Below, piece after piece: positions 30,243 through 39,346 of a DNA stretch of 64,000 bases. A program made the translations under genes and the position numbers. The stretch is from the NCBI GenBank assembly GCA_945877425.1, contig CAMCRZ010000007.1, positions 1 to 64,000 on the forward strand, given 5' to 3'. The notes beneath the pieces are model-generated. The model saw nothing but the letters and a program-made list of their open reading frames with translations. It was not told the DNA's origin and searched no databases. Source of the DNA: an uncultured Treponema sp. Lineage in GTDB: Bacteria; Spirochaetota; Spirochaetia; Treponematales; Treponemataceae. The number at the start of each line of letters is the position of its first letter. The stretch's first letter is position 1.

Positions 30243-32711
30243 ATGAATCATTTAATAAAAAAAATGCTGATATGCTGTACTTTATTTTTTGCAGCATCAT
30301 CTTTTGCCCTTGCACAATCTGACTCAACACCACGCTTTGCACTTGTTATAGGAAATCAGAATTATCAGGAAGGAAAACTTTCAAACCCAATTGCCGACGC
30401 TAATTTAATTGCATCACAACTTCAGGAATGCGGCTTTGAAGTAACAAAAGCTTTAGACCTTTCAGTGTCTGACTTTTTAACTACAGTAGGAACTTATGCA
30501 GACAAAGTTAAAGCTTCAGGAAGCAATACAATTTCTTTCTTCTACTATTCAGGACACGGCGTTCAGATTGGCGGAAAAAACTATCTTGTTCCTGTAGATA
30601 ACAAAGACATTACAACTGAAGTTCTTGCACAGGCTAAATGTTTTTGCGTAGACACTTTTTTCACATTAGTAGACTCTTCTACACAAATCGTAGTTCTTGA
30701 TGCCTGCCGAAACAATCCCTTTGCTTCAACAAAAGAAACTTTTTCAAAAGGTCTTACTACAATAAATGCACCTAAAAACGTAAAGGATTTTATGGCACTT
30801 TTTTCAACAGGTCCGGGACAAACTGCAGAAGACGGCAAAGGAAAAAACTCTCTCTTTACAGAAACACTTGCTTCTAAAATGACTCAGCTAAATGTTCCTG
30901 TAGTTACGGTTTTTAATGACGTTGCCAGCGAAGTAAAGGAAAAAACTCAAGGTCGCCAGATTCCAAATATTTCAGGAACATCTGTAAATTTTGAACTTAT
31001 GAACAGTTCCATTGCAGAAGCAAAAATCAAATCTTTGCAAAACCAGATAAAGAAAATAGAGCAGACTTCAAAAACTGACAAGTCAAAAAATTATTCCAGC
31101 GAAAAAAAACTTCTTGAAGAAGAAATTAAAAAAATGCAGGAAATAAAAACCAAAGCTAAAGCAGACGCAGTTGAAAAGGCAAAAGAAAAAGCCAGACAAG
31201 ATGAAATAAAAAAGAAAAATCAAAACGAACTTGCCCGTATTCAAAAACAAAACGAAGCAGCAAAAAAAGCACTTCAGCAGCAGAAAGCATCTCAAAAATC
31301 ATCTGCAACTTTTATAAAAGAAATTGAAGACAACAAAAATGCATTGCAAAAAATAAGGACAACTGCAGCTGAAAAAATTTACAATGCAAACGAAAAAGTT
31401 CAGGCTGCAGCAGACGAAAAAATCGAAAAAATCGAAAAAGAACCTGTATCAATATCTGAACAGGACGGAAACGGAAACTTAACTTCTAAAGCAAAAAAAG
31501 CAAGAAAGAACAGACAGAAAGCCGTTCAGAAAGATGCAGATGAAGAAAAGAAGCAGAATTACAGCGACTTCTACAGTGTCATTCTGGACGAAGAAAATGA
31601 ACGCATAAACACAATGAATGCAGACTTAAAGACTTTAAAATCTGCAACATACGCGGCAAGTTCAATTCTTGGTGACGTTACATTTGAAACAGGAAAGTTT
31701 AACTCAAACACAGAACAATGGATTGTTTCACTGGACGTAAATTTATTTGAAAAGAAAAATCTCTTTACTACAACAATTGAACTTCCTTTAAAAGAACTTT
31801 ACACAAAAGTACTGGATCAGAAATTTGTTTCAATAAAAAAGCTTGATGAAGTTCCTCAAGACTACGAAGAAAATGTTGAACTTTACGATGCACTTTTCCA
31901 TCAGCCTAACCCGCCACTTATTGTAGAAGTTGAATACAAAATTGAAGGAAACAGTTCAGACTCAACTTACAGCATTACAACTTCAAAAGTAAATCTTTAC
32001 TACATGAGCGACAAAGAAATTCTTTTAAACTCAAAAACATTCTTCAAAAAAACTTCCGTTACATGGAACAGCAGCTACAGCAAATTAATGACAGTAGAAG
32101 AAATTCTTGAAGAAAGATATGACGAAGACAAAAAGCTTCAGAAAGAAATGGAGAAGAAAGCAAAAGAAGCAAGCGCTAACAAAGTAAGCACAAGCAGCTC
32201 AAGTTCAAAGAATTCCACAAGCTCGAAAAATTCAACAGGCTCAAAAAGTTCAGGCTTAAGTTCCCTTGCAAATTCAATTAAAACTTCAGGAACAAAATAT
32301 TCACTTAAAGGTTTAGGATTTGACTTAATTTTTTCAAGCAAAGGCAGCGGCTTTAACATGGATTATCTTTTTTCCATAACCGATTACATTTTTGCAGGAC
32401 CTTACTTAAACGTTATTCTTGACGACATTGTAGGATTAGGCGGAAAAATCGGTATAAATCACACTATTGATTTCCACGGATTAACTCTGCAGCCTTACGT
32501 TTATTCCAACATAGGATTTGAAACTGTTTCCAGAGAAGAAAACGGAGAAACAACTTCAAAAGAGAGTTTTGTAATGGGATTTCACGGCGGATGTGCATGG
32601 CGCATAAATGATTACTTCAGCCTTAGAACTGATTTAGGTGCAGACTTTTCTAAAAAATCAAGATTTGTCTTTTCAGCAGGATGTTCTGTCGATATCTTCG
32701 ACATAGACTAA
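30243..32711 (+). CDS. Secreted caspase-fold (peptidase C14) protein, catalytic dyad intact
   Basis: 822 residues. Signal peptide (LFFAASSFALAQ), then a caspase-fold domain: RFALVIGNQNYQEGKL, YYSGHGVQIGGKNYLVPVD (His105) and VVLDACRNNPF (Cys155). Both dyad residues are present, so cysteine protease activity toward basic or acidic P1 sites is plausible. A Lys/Glu coiled coil (about 270-450), the shared beta domain (YEENVELYDALF), a Ser-rich linker and a C-terminal beta-strand region (LKGLGFDLIFSSKGSGFNMDYLF onward) that may insert in the outer membrane follow. It lies 52 nt after its inactive paralogue and has a GAGG ribosome site. Export of a caspase-fold protein suggests action in the periplasm or outside the cell. 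Confidence 0.88.
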   Translation: MNHLIKKMLICCTLFFAASSFALAQSDSTPRFALVIGNQNYQEGKLSNPIADANLIASQLQECGFEVTKALDLSVSDFLTTVGTYADKVKASGSNTISFFYYSGHGVQIGGKNYLVPVDNKDITTEVLAQAKCFCVDTFFTLVDSSTQIVVLDACRNNPFASTKETFSKGLTTINAPKNVKDFMALFSTGPGQTAEDGKGKNSLFTETLASKMTQLNVPVVTVFNDVASEVKEKTQGRQIPNISGTSVNFELMNSSIAEAKIKSLQNQIKKIEQTSKTDKSKNYSSEKKLLEEEIKKMQEIKTKAKADAVEKAKEKARQDEIKKKNQNELARIQKQNEAAKKALQQQKASQKSSATFIKEIEDNKNALQKIRTTAAEKIYNANEKVQAAADEKIEKIEKEPVSISEQDGNGNLTSKAKKARKNRQKAVQKDADEEKKQNYSDFYSVILDEENERINTMNADLKTLKSATYAASSILGDVTFETGKFNSNTEQWIVSLDVNLFEKKNLFTTTIELPLKELYTKVLDQKFVSIKKLDEVPQDYEENVELYDALFHQPNPPLIVEVEYKIEGNSSDSTYSITTSKVNLYYMSDKEILLNSKTFFKKTSVTWNSSYSKLMTVEEILEERYDEDKKLQKEMEKKAKEASANKVSTSSSSSKNSTSSKNSTGSKSSGLSSLANSIKTSGTKYSLKGLGFDLIFSSKGSGFNMDYLFSITDYIFAGPYLNVILDDIVGLGGKIGINHTIDFHGLTLQPYVYSNIGFETVSREENGETTSKESFVMGFHGGCAWRINDYFSLRTDLGADFSKKSRFVFSAGCSVDIFDID

Positions 32712-32777
32712 ACTCCTGCAGCACGCAACAGCCTGGTCTTTTACTTAAACGTTATTTATGATAGTATAATTTTCACT

Positions 32778-34142
32778 ATGATTAAAATTATTAACGCTGA
32801 AGAAGTTGAAGACTCTTTTTTTAACGGCAGGGATTTTGGTAAATCCATTGAAACTGTCCGTGAAGTTCTTAAAGACGTTCAGTTAAGAAAAGATCAGGCT
32901 CTTCATGAATATACAAAAAAATTTGATGTTTCCAATCCTTGTGAATTTGAAATTCCACAAAGTGAACTTAAAGCTGCTGCAGAAAGAATGGAAAAAAACA
33001 ATCCGGAACTTTACAAATCACTTTGCTACAGCCACGACCTTGCCTTAAAATTTGCACTTAAACAAAAAGAATCATTTGACGATTTTGAAGTAGAACTTGA
33101 AGAAGGGGTCTTTACAGGTCAGAAAAATATTCCTGTTGAAAAAGCCGGTGTTTATGTTCCTGCAGGAAGATTTCCTTTAGTTTCAACTGTAGTGATGACG
33201 GTAACTCCTGCTGCAGCTGCCGGTGCAAAGGAAATAATTCTCTGTACGCCGCCAAGAGTTCACCCTTCCCAGAAAAGTGTTGCTGAACAAAAAGGCACAG
33301 GCGTTCCGGGCAATCCTTACGAAAACGGAAAACCTTACGCTGACGAAAACATTATGGCTGCAGCTTATATTTGCGGCGTTACTAAAGCTTATGCATGCGG
33401 AGGAAGTCAGGCGATTGGCGCTATGGCTTTCGGTACACAGTCCATTCCAAAAGTTGATGTAATAGTCGGTCCTGGAAATAAATTTGTTGCCGAAGCAAAA
33501 AAACTTGTCTACGGAACTGTAGGTATTGATATGGTTGCAGGTCCTACAGAAGTTTTCATTATTGCAGACTCAACTGCAAATCCTGAATGGGTTGCCGCTG
33601 ATTTACTTGCACAAGCAGAACACGATATTGTTGCCCAGCCTGTTCTTGCTACACCAGATAAAGCTCTTGCAGAAAAAGTTGCTGCTGAAATTGAAAAACA
33701 GCTTGCCGTTCTTGAAACAAAATCAACTGCAGAACAAAGCATTGAAAACTTTGGAAAAATAATCATTACGGAAAGTCTGGAACAGGCAGCTGAACTTGCA
33801 AACAGAAAAGCTCCTGAACATCTGGAACTTGCAATGGAAGAAGGCGAACAAAGAAATAAAATACAGAATCTTGTGCACAATTACGGTTCACTTTTTATTG
33901 GACACGGTGCTGCAGAAGTTTTTGGCGATTACGCTGCAGGTTTAAATCATACGCTGCCAACTAGCGGAAGTGCAAGATTTACAGGCGGACTTAGCGTAAG
34001 GGTTTTCTTAAAAACAGTTACAACTTTGCGTACAGTTTCCGGTGCTAAGGGAACAATTGCTTCTGCTACAGCTTCTGGTTTTATAGGCGATGCAGAAGGA
34101 CTTGCCGGCCACGCTAAAGCTGCAAGGTTAAGATTAAATTAA
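32778..34142 (+). CDS. hisD: Histidinol dehydrogenase
   Basis: 454 residues. It catalyses the last two oxidations from L-histidinol to histidine with NAD and zinc. Family motifs: VYVPAGRFPLVSTVVM, IVGPGNKFVAEAKK, the zinc ligands in LLAQAEHD, the catalytic pair in NRKAPEHLEL, and GHAKAARL at the end. About 40 residues around KSVAEQKGTGVPGNPYENGK are a longer loop than usual. TATAAT (32765-32770) ends 7 nt before the ATG, which points to a leaderless mRNA. def and fmt follow closely on the same strand. Confidence 0.95.
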   Translation: MIKIINAEEVEDSFFNGRDFGKSIETVREVLKDVQLRKDQALHEYTKKFDVSNPCEFEIPQSELKAAAERMEKNNPELYKSLCYSHDLALKFALKQKESFDDFEVELEEGVFTGQKNIPVEKAGVYVPAGRFPLVSTVVMTVTPAAAAGAKEIILCTPPRVHPSQKSVAEQKGTGVPGNPYENGKPYADENIMAAAYICGVTKAYACGGSQAIGAMAFGTQSIPKVDVIVGPGNKFVAEAKKLVYGTVGIDMVAGPTEVFIIADSTANPEWVAADLLAQAEHDIVAQPVLATPDKALAEKVAAEIEKQLAVLETKSTAEQSIENFGKIIITESLEQAAELANRKAPEHLELAMEEGEQRNKIQNLVHNYGSLFIGHGAAEVFGDYAAGLNHTLPTSGSARFTGGLSVRVFLKTVTTLRTVSGAKGTIASATASGFIGDAEGLAGHAKAARLRLN

Positions 34143-34157
34143 AGACAGGAAATGAAT

Positions 34158-34736
34158 ATGAGAATTACAAAACTTGGAGAAGAAGTTCTCCGCCAGAAAT
34201 GTGAAGCAGTAAAACCAGAAGAAATTAACGATGAATTTCGTGCTACTTTAAACGAAATGTTTGAAACAATGATTAGCGCAAACGGAGTAGGACTTGCCGC
34301 TCCCCAAGTTGGAATTGCAAAAAGATTTTTCGTTATAATTGCTGATGATGACGTAAGGCGTGTCTTTATCAATCCTGAAATCATTAAAACATCTGCAGAA
34401 TGCGGCGACTACGAAGAAGGCTGTCTTTCAATTCCAGGCGTTTACGAAAATATAAACAGACCGCTGAAAGTTTCAGTTACTGCTTTAAACGAAAACGGAA
34501 AGCGCTTTACCATAAATGATGCAGACGGACTTCTTGCCAGAGTAATTCAGCATGAAAACGATCACCTTGACGGCATTTTATACATTGACCGTGGAGAAGA
34601 AGATTTTAAAAACAAAACAATAGAACAGTTTAAAAAACGTGCTGAACGTAACGAAAAAAAAGCATCACTTAAAGCAGCAAAAAAAGCTAAGCTTGAAGCA
34701 AAACTGGCAGCAAAAAAAATCAAAACAGGAATTTAA
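34158..34736 (+). CDS. def: Peptide deformylase
   Basis: 192 residues from the second ATG at 34158, which is spaced better from AGGA (34147-34150) than the ATG at 34152. The three metal-binding motifs are present: GVGLAAPQVG, EGCLSIPG and QHENDHLDG. It removes the formyl group from nascent proteins. A Lys/Ala-rich tail of about 25 residues extends the C-terminus. The gene abuts fmt, whose product adds the same formyl group to initiator tRNA, the usual pairing. Confidence 0.95.
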   Translation: MRITKLGEEVLRQKCEAVKPEEINDEFRATLNEMFETMISANGVGLAAPQVGIAKRFFVIIADDDVRRVFINPEIIKTSAECGDYEEGCLSIPGVYENINRPLKVSVTALNENGKRFTINDADGLLARVIQHENDHLDGILYIDRGEEDFKNKTIEQFKKRAERNEKKASLKAAKKAKLEAKLAAKKIKTGI

Positions 34737-35750
34737 ATGTTAAGAGTTATTTACGGCGGAAGTCCCGCAGCATCAGCAAAATCTCTTGAACTCATACTTA
34801 AAGACAGTGCAATGTCCCAGAACGTACCTGAACAGGCGTACAAAATTGTGGGCATTTTAACAAATCCTCCGGCACCACACGGCAGGCACAAAGAGCTTAT
34901 TCCTACAGAAGTTGAACATTACACACGCATCTGGAACGAAGCCAGAGAAGACAACATTCAGATTTTAACTCCTGAACACATTGGCTCTGAACAAAGGGAA
35001 ATTATTGCTCAGCTTAAGCCTGATATTTTTGTCTGTTTTGCTTACGGTCACATTGTTGGTCCTAAGTTTTTTTCACTGTTTAAGTTTGGCGGAATAAACC
35101 TTCACCCTAGCCTTTTGCCTAAATACAGAGGCGCTACTCCTGTTAACGCCTGTATTTTAAATCAGGACACAGAAACAGGTTTTTCAGTTCAGAAAATGTC
35201 GGAAGGAATTGACGAAGGTGACATTATCTTCCAGCAGAAAATTGGACTTACAGGCACAGAAACTGCAGAACAGATTTTAAACGGAGCTTCCATTCACGGC
35301 GGAATTGCAATTACAAATATTTTAAGGCAGATTGCACAGACAAACACACTTCCTGAATCTTTCAAGCAGACTGGTTTGCCAAGCTATTGTTCTCACATTA
35401 GAAAAGAAGACGGCAAAATCAACTGGAAAGACAGCGCAGAACATATTGATGCACAAATTCGGGCTTACACACCATGGCCTGGAACTTACACGGAAGTAAA
35501 TGGCGTACAGCTCAGGATTTTAAAAGCAGCAGCTGCAAGTAAAGTTGCGCTTCAGGATAATTCAGTGCCAAAAGATACAGCCGCAGTTGCAGGAACTGTT
35601 CTAGATTACAACAAGCACAGAGGCATTTTAATTCAAACAGGAAAAGGCATACTAATTGCCACGGAATTACAATGGCAGTCAAAAAAGGCAATGGATTATA
35701 AATCATTTATGAACGGTGCAAGAAATTTTGTAGGAACTATTTTAGGCTGA
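34737..35750 (+). CDS. fmt: Methionyl-tRNA formyltransferase
   Basis: 337 residues. It has the formyltransferase core with GINLHPSLLPKYRGATPVN (catalytic Asn and His) and GIDEGDIIFQ (catalytic Asp), and a C-terminal OB-like tRNA-binding domain (IRKEDGKINWKDSAEHIDAQIRAYTPWPGTYTE). It starts at the base after the def stop, so the two are translationally coupled. Length is a little above the usual 310-315 because of inserted loops in the C-terminal domain. Confidence 0.95.
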   Translation: MLRVIYGGSPAASAKSLELILKDSAMSQNVPEQAYKIVGILTNPPAPHGRHKELIPTEVEHYTRIWNEAREDNIQILTPEHIGSEQREIIAQLKPDIFVCFAYGHIVGPKFFSLFKFGGINLHPSLLPKYRGATPVNACILNQDTETGFSVQKMSEGIDEGDIIFQQKIGLTGTETAEQILNGASIHGGIAITNILRQIAQTNTLPESFKQTGLPSYCSHIRKEDGKINWKDSAEHIDAQIRAYTPWPGTYTEVNGVQLRILKAAAASKVALQDNSVPKDTAAVAGTVLDYNKHRGILIQTGKGILIATELQWQSKKAMDYKSFMNGARNFVGTILG

Positions 35751-35808
35751 CTTTTACAAGTTAAGTTTAAAATCAACTTTGATATAAAAAATGATTTTGG
35801 GGTAACAA

Positions 35809-36888
35809 ATGAAATTCAGGAAAAGTAAAAATGAATCTAAGGAAATCAAAAATCTAACTGAAAATGATTCAGCTAAAACAGAAAAATCAAAAGGCAAAGG
35901 ATTTAGTTTTTCTTCTGCAATTGATTCCCTAAGGACTTCAACAGGAGTTTTGCTTTTTACAATTATCGGCACTTTTGGCATAATGATTGTAACTTGTCTT
36001 GCAATTTTCTTTTCTACAGTTCAGGGTGCAGAAAAAGTTATGGTTCCTGACGTTATAGGAAAAAATCTTACAACGGCACTTATTGAATTAAGGCAGAAAG
36101 AATTGTATCCGGAAATCCAGCTCCGTTATTCTGAAAATGAAAACGACATAAACACAATCCTTGAGCAAAATCCCCAGCCAGGCGCAATTACAAAAGCTTA
36201 CCGCAGAATTACCCTTACCGTAAGCAGAGGAATGTCACTTGATTCCATTGGAAATTACGTTGGCAAAACTTACTCTGAAATCCAGCAGAAATTCGCCACT
36301 CTTTACGCGGGAGAAACGCCTCTTGTAAATGTTGCACCGGCAGTTGTCATGAACAATGATGCACCGGAAGGAACTATTCTTGCGCAATACCCTTACGAAG
36401 GAACTGAAATTATAGATCCTATTGAATTGAAACTTATTGTCAGCAGCGGAAACAAAACCGAACTTATTGCAATGCCTGACATTAAAAATATGAAGCTTAA
36501 TCAGTTTATGGATTTGCTTAAGACTTCAAACATTATTTTTGACTTTACTTCAAAAACTTCAACTGAAAAAGAGTCTTACATTGATTTCCAGGAAATTGAG
36601 CCGGGCGTTATGGTTGAACCTTTTACCCGTGTAAGAGCAGGAATTGTTCTTGCTCATAGAAGTTCAGAAAATGAGCCTGTAAGCGGATTGTTTACTTACA
36701 CTCTTCCGGATTATCCTTTCCCGGTTTCAGTTCAGCTGGAAGCACAATCTCCGGATGGAAAAGTTTCTACTTTAGCAGATTTCTTCCACCCTGGAAAAAG
36801 TTTTACGCTTCCTTATTCAGTTGAAAAAGATACTTCATTAAAGTTTATTGTTAACGGCGAAATTCTTGAAGAATTAATCGTACGCTGA
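35809..36888 (+). CDS. Membrane-anchored PASTA-domain protein
   Basis: 359 residues. A charged cytoplasmic N-terminus (about 45 residues) is followed by one membrane span (GVLLFTIIGTFGIMIVTCLAIFF) and three PASTA repeats: VPDVIGKNLTTALIELRQK, SIGNYVGKTYSEIQQKF and MPDIKNMKLNQFMDLLKTS. A C-terminal beta region ends the protein. PASTA domains bind muropeptides or act as spacers; here no kinase or penicillin-binding domain is attached. It follows def-fmt on the same strand and has a GGGGT ribosome site. Confidence 0.85.
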   Translation: MKFRKSKNESKEIKNLTENDSAKTEKSKGKGFSFSSAIDSLRTSTGVLLFTIIGTFGIMIVTCLAIFFSTVQGAEKVMVPDVIGKNLTTALIELRQKELYPEIQLRYSENENDINTILEQNPQPGAITKAYRRITLTVSRGMSLDSIGNYVGKTYSEIQQKFATLYAGETPLVNVAPAVVMNNDAPEGTILAQYPYEGTEIIDPIELKLIVSSGNKTELIAMPDIKNMKLNQFMDLLKTSNIIFDFTSKTSTEKESYIDFQEIEPGVMVEPFTRVRAGIVLAHRSSENEPVSGLFTYTLPDYPFPVSVQLEAQSPDGKVSTLADFFHPGKSFTLPYSVEKDTSLKFIVNGEILEELIVR

Positions 36889-36898
36889 TTTTTTAAAG

Positions 36899-36942
36899 CA
36901 CCTTGTCAGCAGTTAGTTTTTACTCTGACTAGGTGTTTTTAT
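36899..36942 (+). terminator. Terminator overlapping the end of rpiA
   Basis: CACCT-T-GTCAG pairs with CTGAC-T-AGGTG, separated by a 16-nt loop and followed by TTTTTA. It ends the PASTA gene transcript and includes the last codons and stop of the convergent rpiA gene (stop at 36913-36915). Confidence 0.75.
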
Positions 36943-37653
36943 TTCAACACTTCCGTCTGATTTTGCAATAAAAGCTGAAGGTTTTATTTTTGTAAAAAAT
37001 CCACATTCAACAACGCCTGTAATATCATCAATTTCATCTTCAAGTTTTGCTGCATCAACAGGATGTTCCCAGGTACAGTCAACTATAAGATTTCCGTTAT
37101 CCGTAACAACAGGACCTGCTTTTTTTACGCCTTCCCTAAGAACACATTTTGCTCCAAGTTTTTCCAGCTTTTGGATAACCGGCACTCTGGCTTCTGCAAT
37201 AATTTCTACAGGAAGAGGAAATTTCGTTCCGTGAGAGTCAACTGCTTTAGATTCATCGGCAACTATAACAAATGCTGCTGAATTGTAGGCAATGATTTTT
37301 TCCCTTAACAATGCTGCTCCGCCACCTTTTATCAAAGAATTTTCAGGTCCAATTTCATCAGCACCATCAATTGCAAGATCAAGCTTTCCGCCTATAACTT
37401 TATCATTTAAAGTGTAAACCGGAATTCCGTATTCTTCGCAGGCAAGTGTTGTCTGAAAACTTGTTGCTACAGCCTTAACATCTTTAAGCGTACCGTCTGC
37501 AATTCTTTCGGCAAGACGCTTTACTGCAGGCATTGCTGTACTTCCTGTTCCAAGCCCTATTTTCATTCCGCTGAAAATTTTGCCTTCCTTAATTAAAGTG
37601 TCCACTGCCGTTACAGCAGCCAGAACTTTCTGTTCATCCTTTGAAATTGCCAT
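36913..37653 (-). CDS. rpiA: Ribose-5-phosphate isomerase A
   Basis: 246 residues from the ATG at 37653 (MAISKDEQ). Motifs: GLGTGSTAMPAV (phosphate binding), DLAIDGADEIGP (catalytic Asp), LIKGGGAALLREKI (catalytic Lys and Glu). It interconverts ribulose- and ribose-5-phosphate in the pentose phosphate pathway. The start overlaps the aroDE stop by 20 bp, so translation is coupled. The stop lies inside a shared terminator with the PASTA gene. Confidence 0.95.
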   Translation of the reverse strand: MAISKDEQKVLAAVTAVDTLIKEGKIFSGMKIGLGTGSTAMPAVKRLAERIADGTLKDVKAVATSFQTTLACEEYGIPVYTLNDKVIGGKLDLAIDGADEIGPENSLIKGGGAALLREKIIAYNSAAFVIVADESKAVDSHGTKFPLPVEIIAEARVPVIQKLEKLGAKCVLREGVKKAGPVVTDNGNLIVDCTWEHPVDAAKLEDEIDDITGVVECGFFTKIKPSAFIAKSDGSVEIKTPSQSKN

Positions 37654-39145
37654 CGTATTCCACTCCTGTATATAATTCAAATTGTTCGTATCCCTGATAC
37701 TTTAACATATTAAATCCGTTTATAACTTTACAGCCTGCACTTTCTGCCCTTGCCATAACTGGTGTAACTGCAGGAACGTAAACTATGTCGAAAAGCATTT
37801 CCTTGCCTGTAAATTCGTAAAAGAAAATCGGGTCGTTTTCAGAATTTGATTCTTCTGTAGAATACATTCCTTTAGATGTTGTCTGAATTATAATATCGCT
37901 GTATTTTTTCAGAATGTTTGCTGACTCAGGACTTAACGAAGCATATTCAAATCCGTACTGTTCTGCAAGATTTTTTGCTTTAGTTACAGTTCTGTTAAAA
38001 ACGCAGGCTTTTCCTTTTAAATTTTTAACTGCCCATGCAATTCCTTTTGCAGCTCCACCGGCTCCTATAATTGCAACTTTTTTGTGCTTAAGGTTTTTTA
38101 ATCCGCAGAATTCCAGCAGCGACTTTGCAAATCCATGTGCATCTGTGTTATAGGCAAACCATTTGCCGTCTTTTTTTACAAGAGTATTTGACGCACCAAT
38201 TGACTTTACTTTTTCATCTTTTTCGTCAGCATAAGATGCGGCTTCTTCTTTATGAGGAATTGTAACGGAAAGTCCTTCAACTCCAACTGCATTTGCGAAC
38301 GACATTACGTCTTCAAACTTTTCGCCACGGAACGGAACGTAAACTGCATTTATTTTTTTCAGCTCATATCCCTTGTTGTGAATTTCAGGGCTTGATGTTG
38401 AAGTTAAAGGCCAGCCTGTTATTCCGTAAAGTTTTGTGTTTTCATCAATTGACTTGAAACGGTAAACATCATTTAAAGTAACTGGATCAAGGTGACCTAT
38501 ATGCGACAGACTTTTTGCACCTTCTCCGCTTTTTGCTGAAACAAATGTAAGGTAATTTTTTAATCTTGCACTTAAGATGCGGCTTGGAAGTCCTAAGTCT
38601 CCCATTGCAATAAGTATGTGATTGTTGTCTTTTAGTTCTGATGCTTCTTTAAAAAGATTTTCTACGTCTTTTACGCTTTCTGGCATAAAGGCAATTTTCG
38701 GAATTTCGTATCCGCTTGTGCAAAGGCTTTCCAGACGCTGCTTTATGTTTGTAACAGGTCCGTGCATATTGTGAACGCTTCTTATGATTTTTATTTCAAA
38801 TGCAAGAGCTGCGTCTTGTAAGCTTGGAATGTGGAAGTCTTCTTCAAAATCTATGTATTCAAATTTTTTTGTTTCTTCTGTAAATGCAAGTGCTCTTCCA
38901 AAAAGAATTGTTCTGGCTGCTTCTCCTTCTTTAAACATTCCGCCGTCGTTTACTCTTCTTAATGTTAAGATGCATGGGATTTTTGCCAGGCTTGGAAATT
39001 TTCGTATGTGAAGCCGTTCATCATCTTCAAGGAAATCGCCTCTAAGTTCTACTATGTCTACGTAGTTTCTGTATTTTTCTATAAGCTCTAAATCTTCTTT
39101 GATTGTTTTTCCTGTTAATGTAAGACAAATCTTTGGACGTTCCAT
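37634..39145 (-). CDS. aroDE: Bifunctional 3-dehydroquinate dehydratase / shikimate dehydrogenase
   Basis: 503 residues from the ATG at 39145, chosen because GGGAGG lies 5 nt before it; the frame upstream has no protein-like start. Residues 1-225 are type I AroD: ELRGDF, IIRSVHNMHG (catalytic His) and EIPKIAFMPES (Schiff-base Lys). Residues about 240-503 are AroE: YGITGWPLTSTSSPEIHNKGYE (shikimate binding), VTIPHKEEA (catalytic Lys), NTDAHGF and the NADP-binding GAGGAAKG. It performs steps 3 and 4 of the shikimate pathway in one chain. Such fusions occur in plants and in Chlamydia. It overlaps rpiA downstream. Confidence 0.93.
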   Translation of the reverse strand: MERPKICLTLTGKTIKEDLELIEKYRNYVDIVELRGDFLEDDERLHIRKFPSLAKIPCILTLRRVNDGGMFKEGEAARTILFGRALAFTEETKKFEYIDFEEDFHIPSLQDAALAFEIKIIRSVHNMHGPVTNIKQRLESLCTSGYEIPKIAFMPESVKDVENLFKEASELKDNNHILIAMGDLGLPSRILSARLKNYLTFVSAKSGEGAKSLSHIGHLDPVTLNDVYRFKSIDENTKLYGITGWPLTSTSSPEIHNKGYELKKINAVYVPFRGEKFEDVMSFANAVGVEGLSVTIPHKEEAASYADEKDEKVKSIGASNTLVKKDGKWFAYNTDAHGFAKSLLEFCGLKNLKHKKVAIIGAGGAAKGIAWAVKNLKGKACVFNRTVTKAKNLAEQYGFEYASLSPESANILKKYSDIIIQTTSKGMYSTEESNSENDPIFFYEFTGKEMLFDIVYVPAVTPVMARAESAGCKVINGFNMLKYQGYEQFELYTGVEYDGNFKG

Positions 39146-39346
39146 TTTTCCTCCCGGAATTTCTGTTGATTTTACCACATAAAACTTTTTTGTTGAATAT
39201 CGCCCAAAGCGTACTTGCCCGGAAGCTGCAACTTTCTCCAAGACGCTGCACTTCAACGCAAGAACAAACAGCAAAACCCTATTGACATTCGTTTCTATAA
39301 ATAGTAACATACTTAATAAGAAACAGATTTTCACTTGGAGGATACT

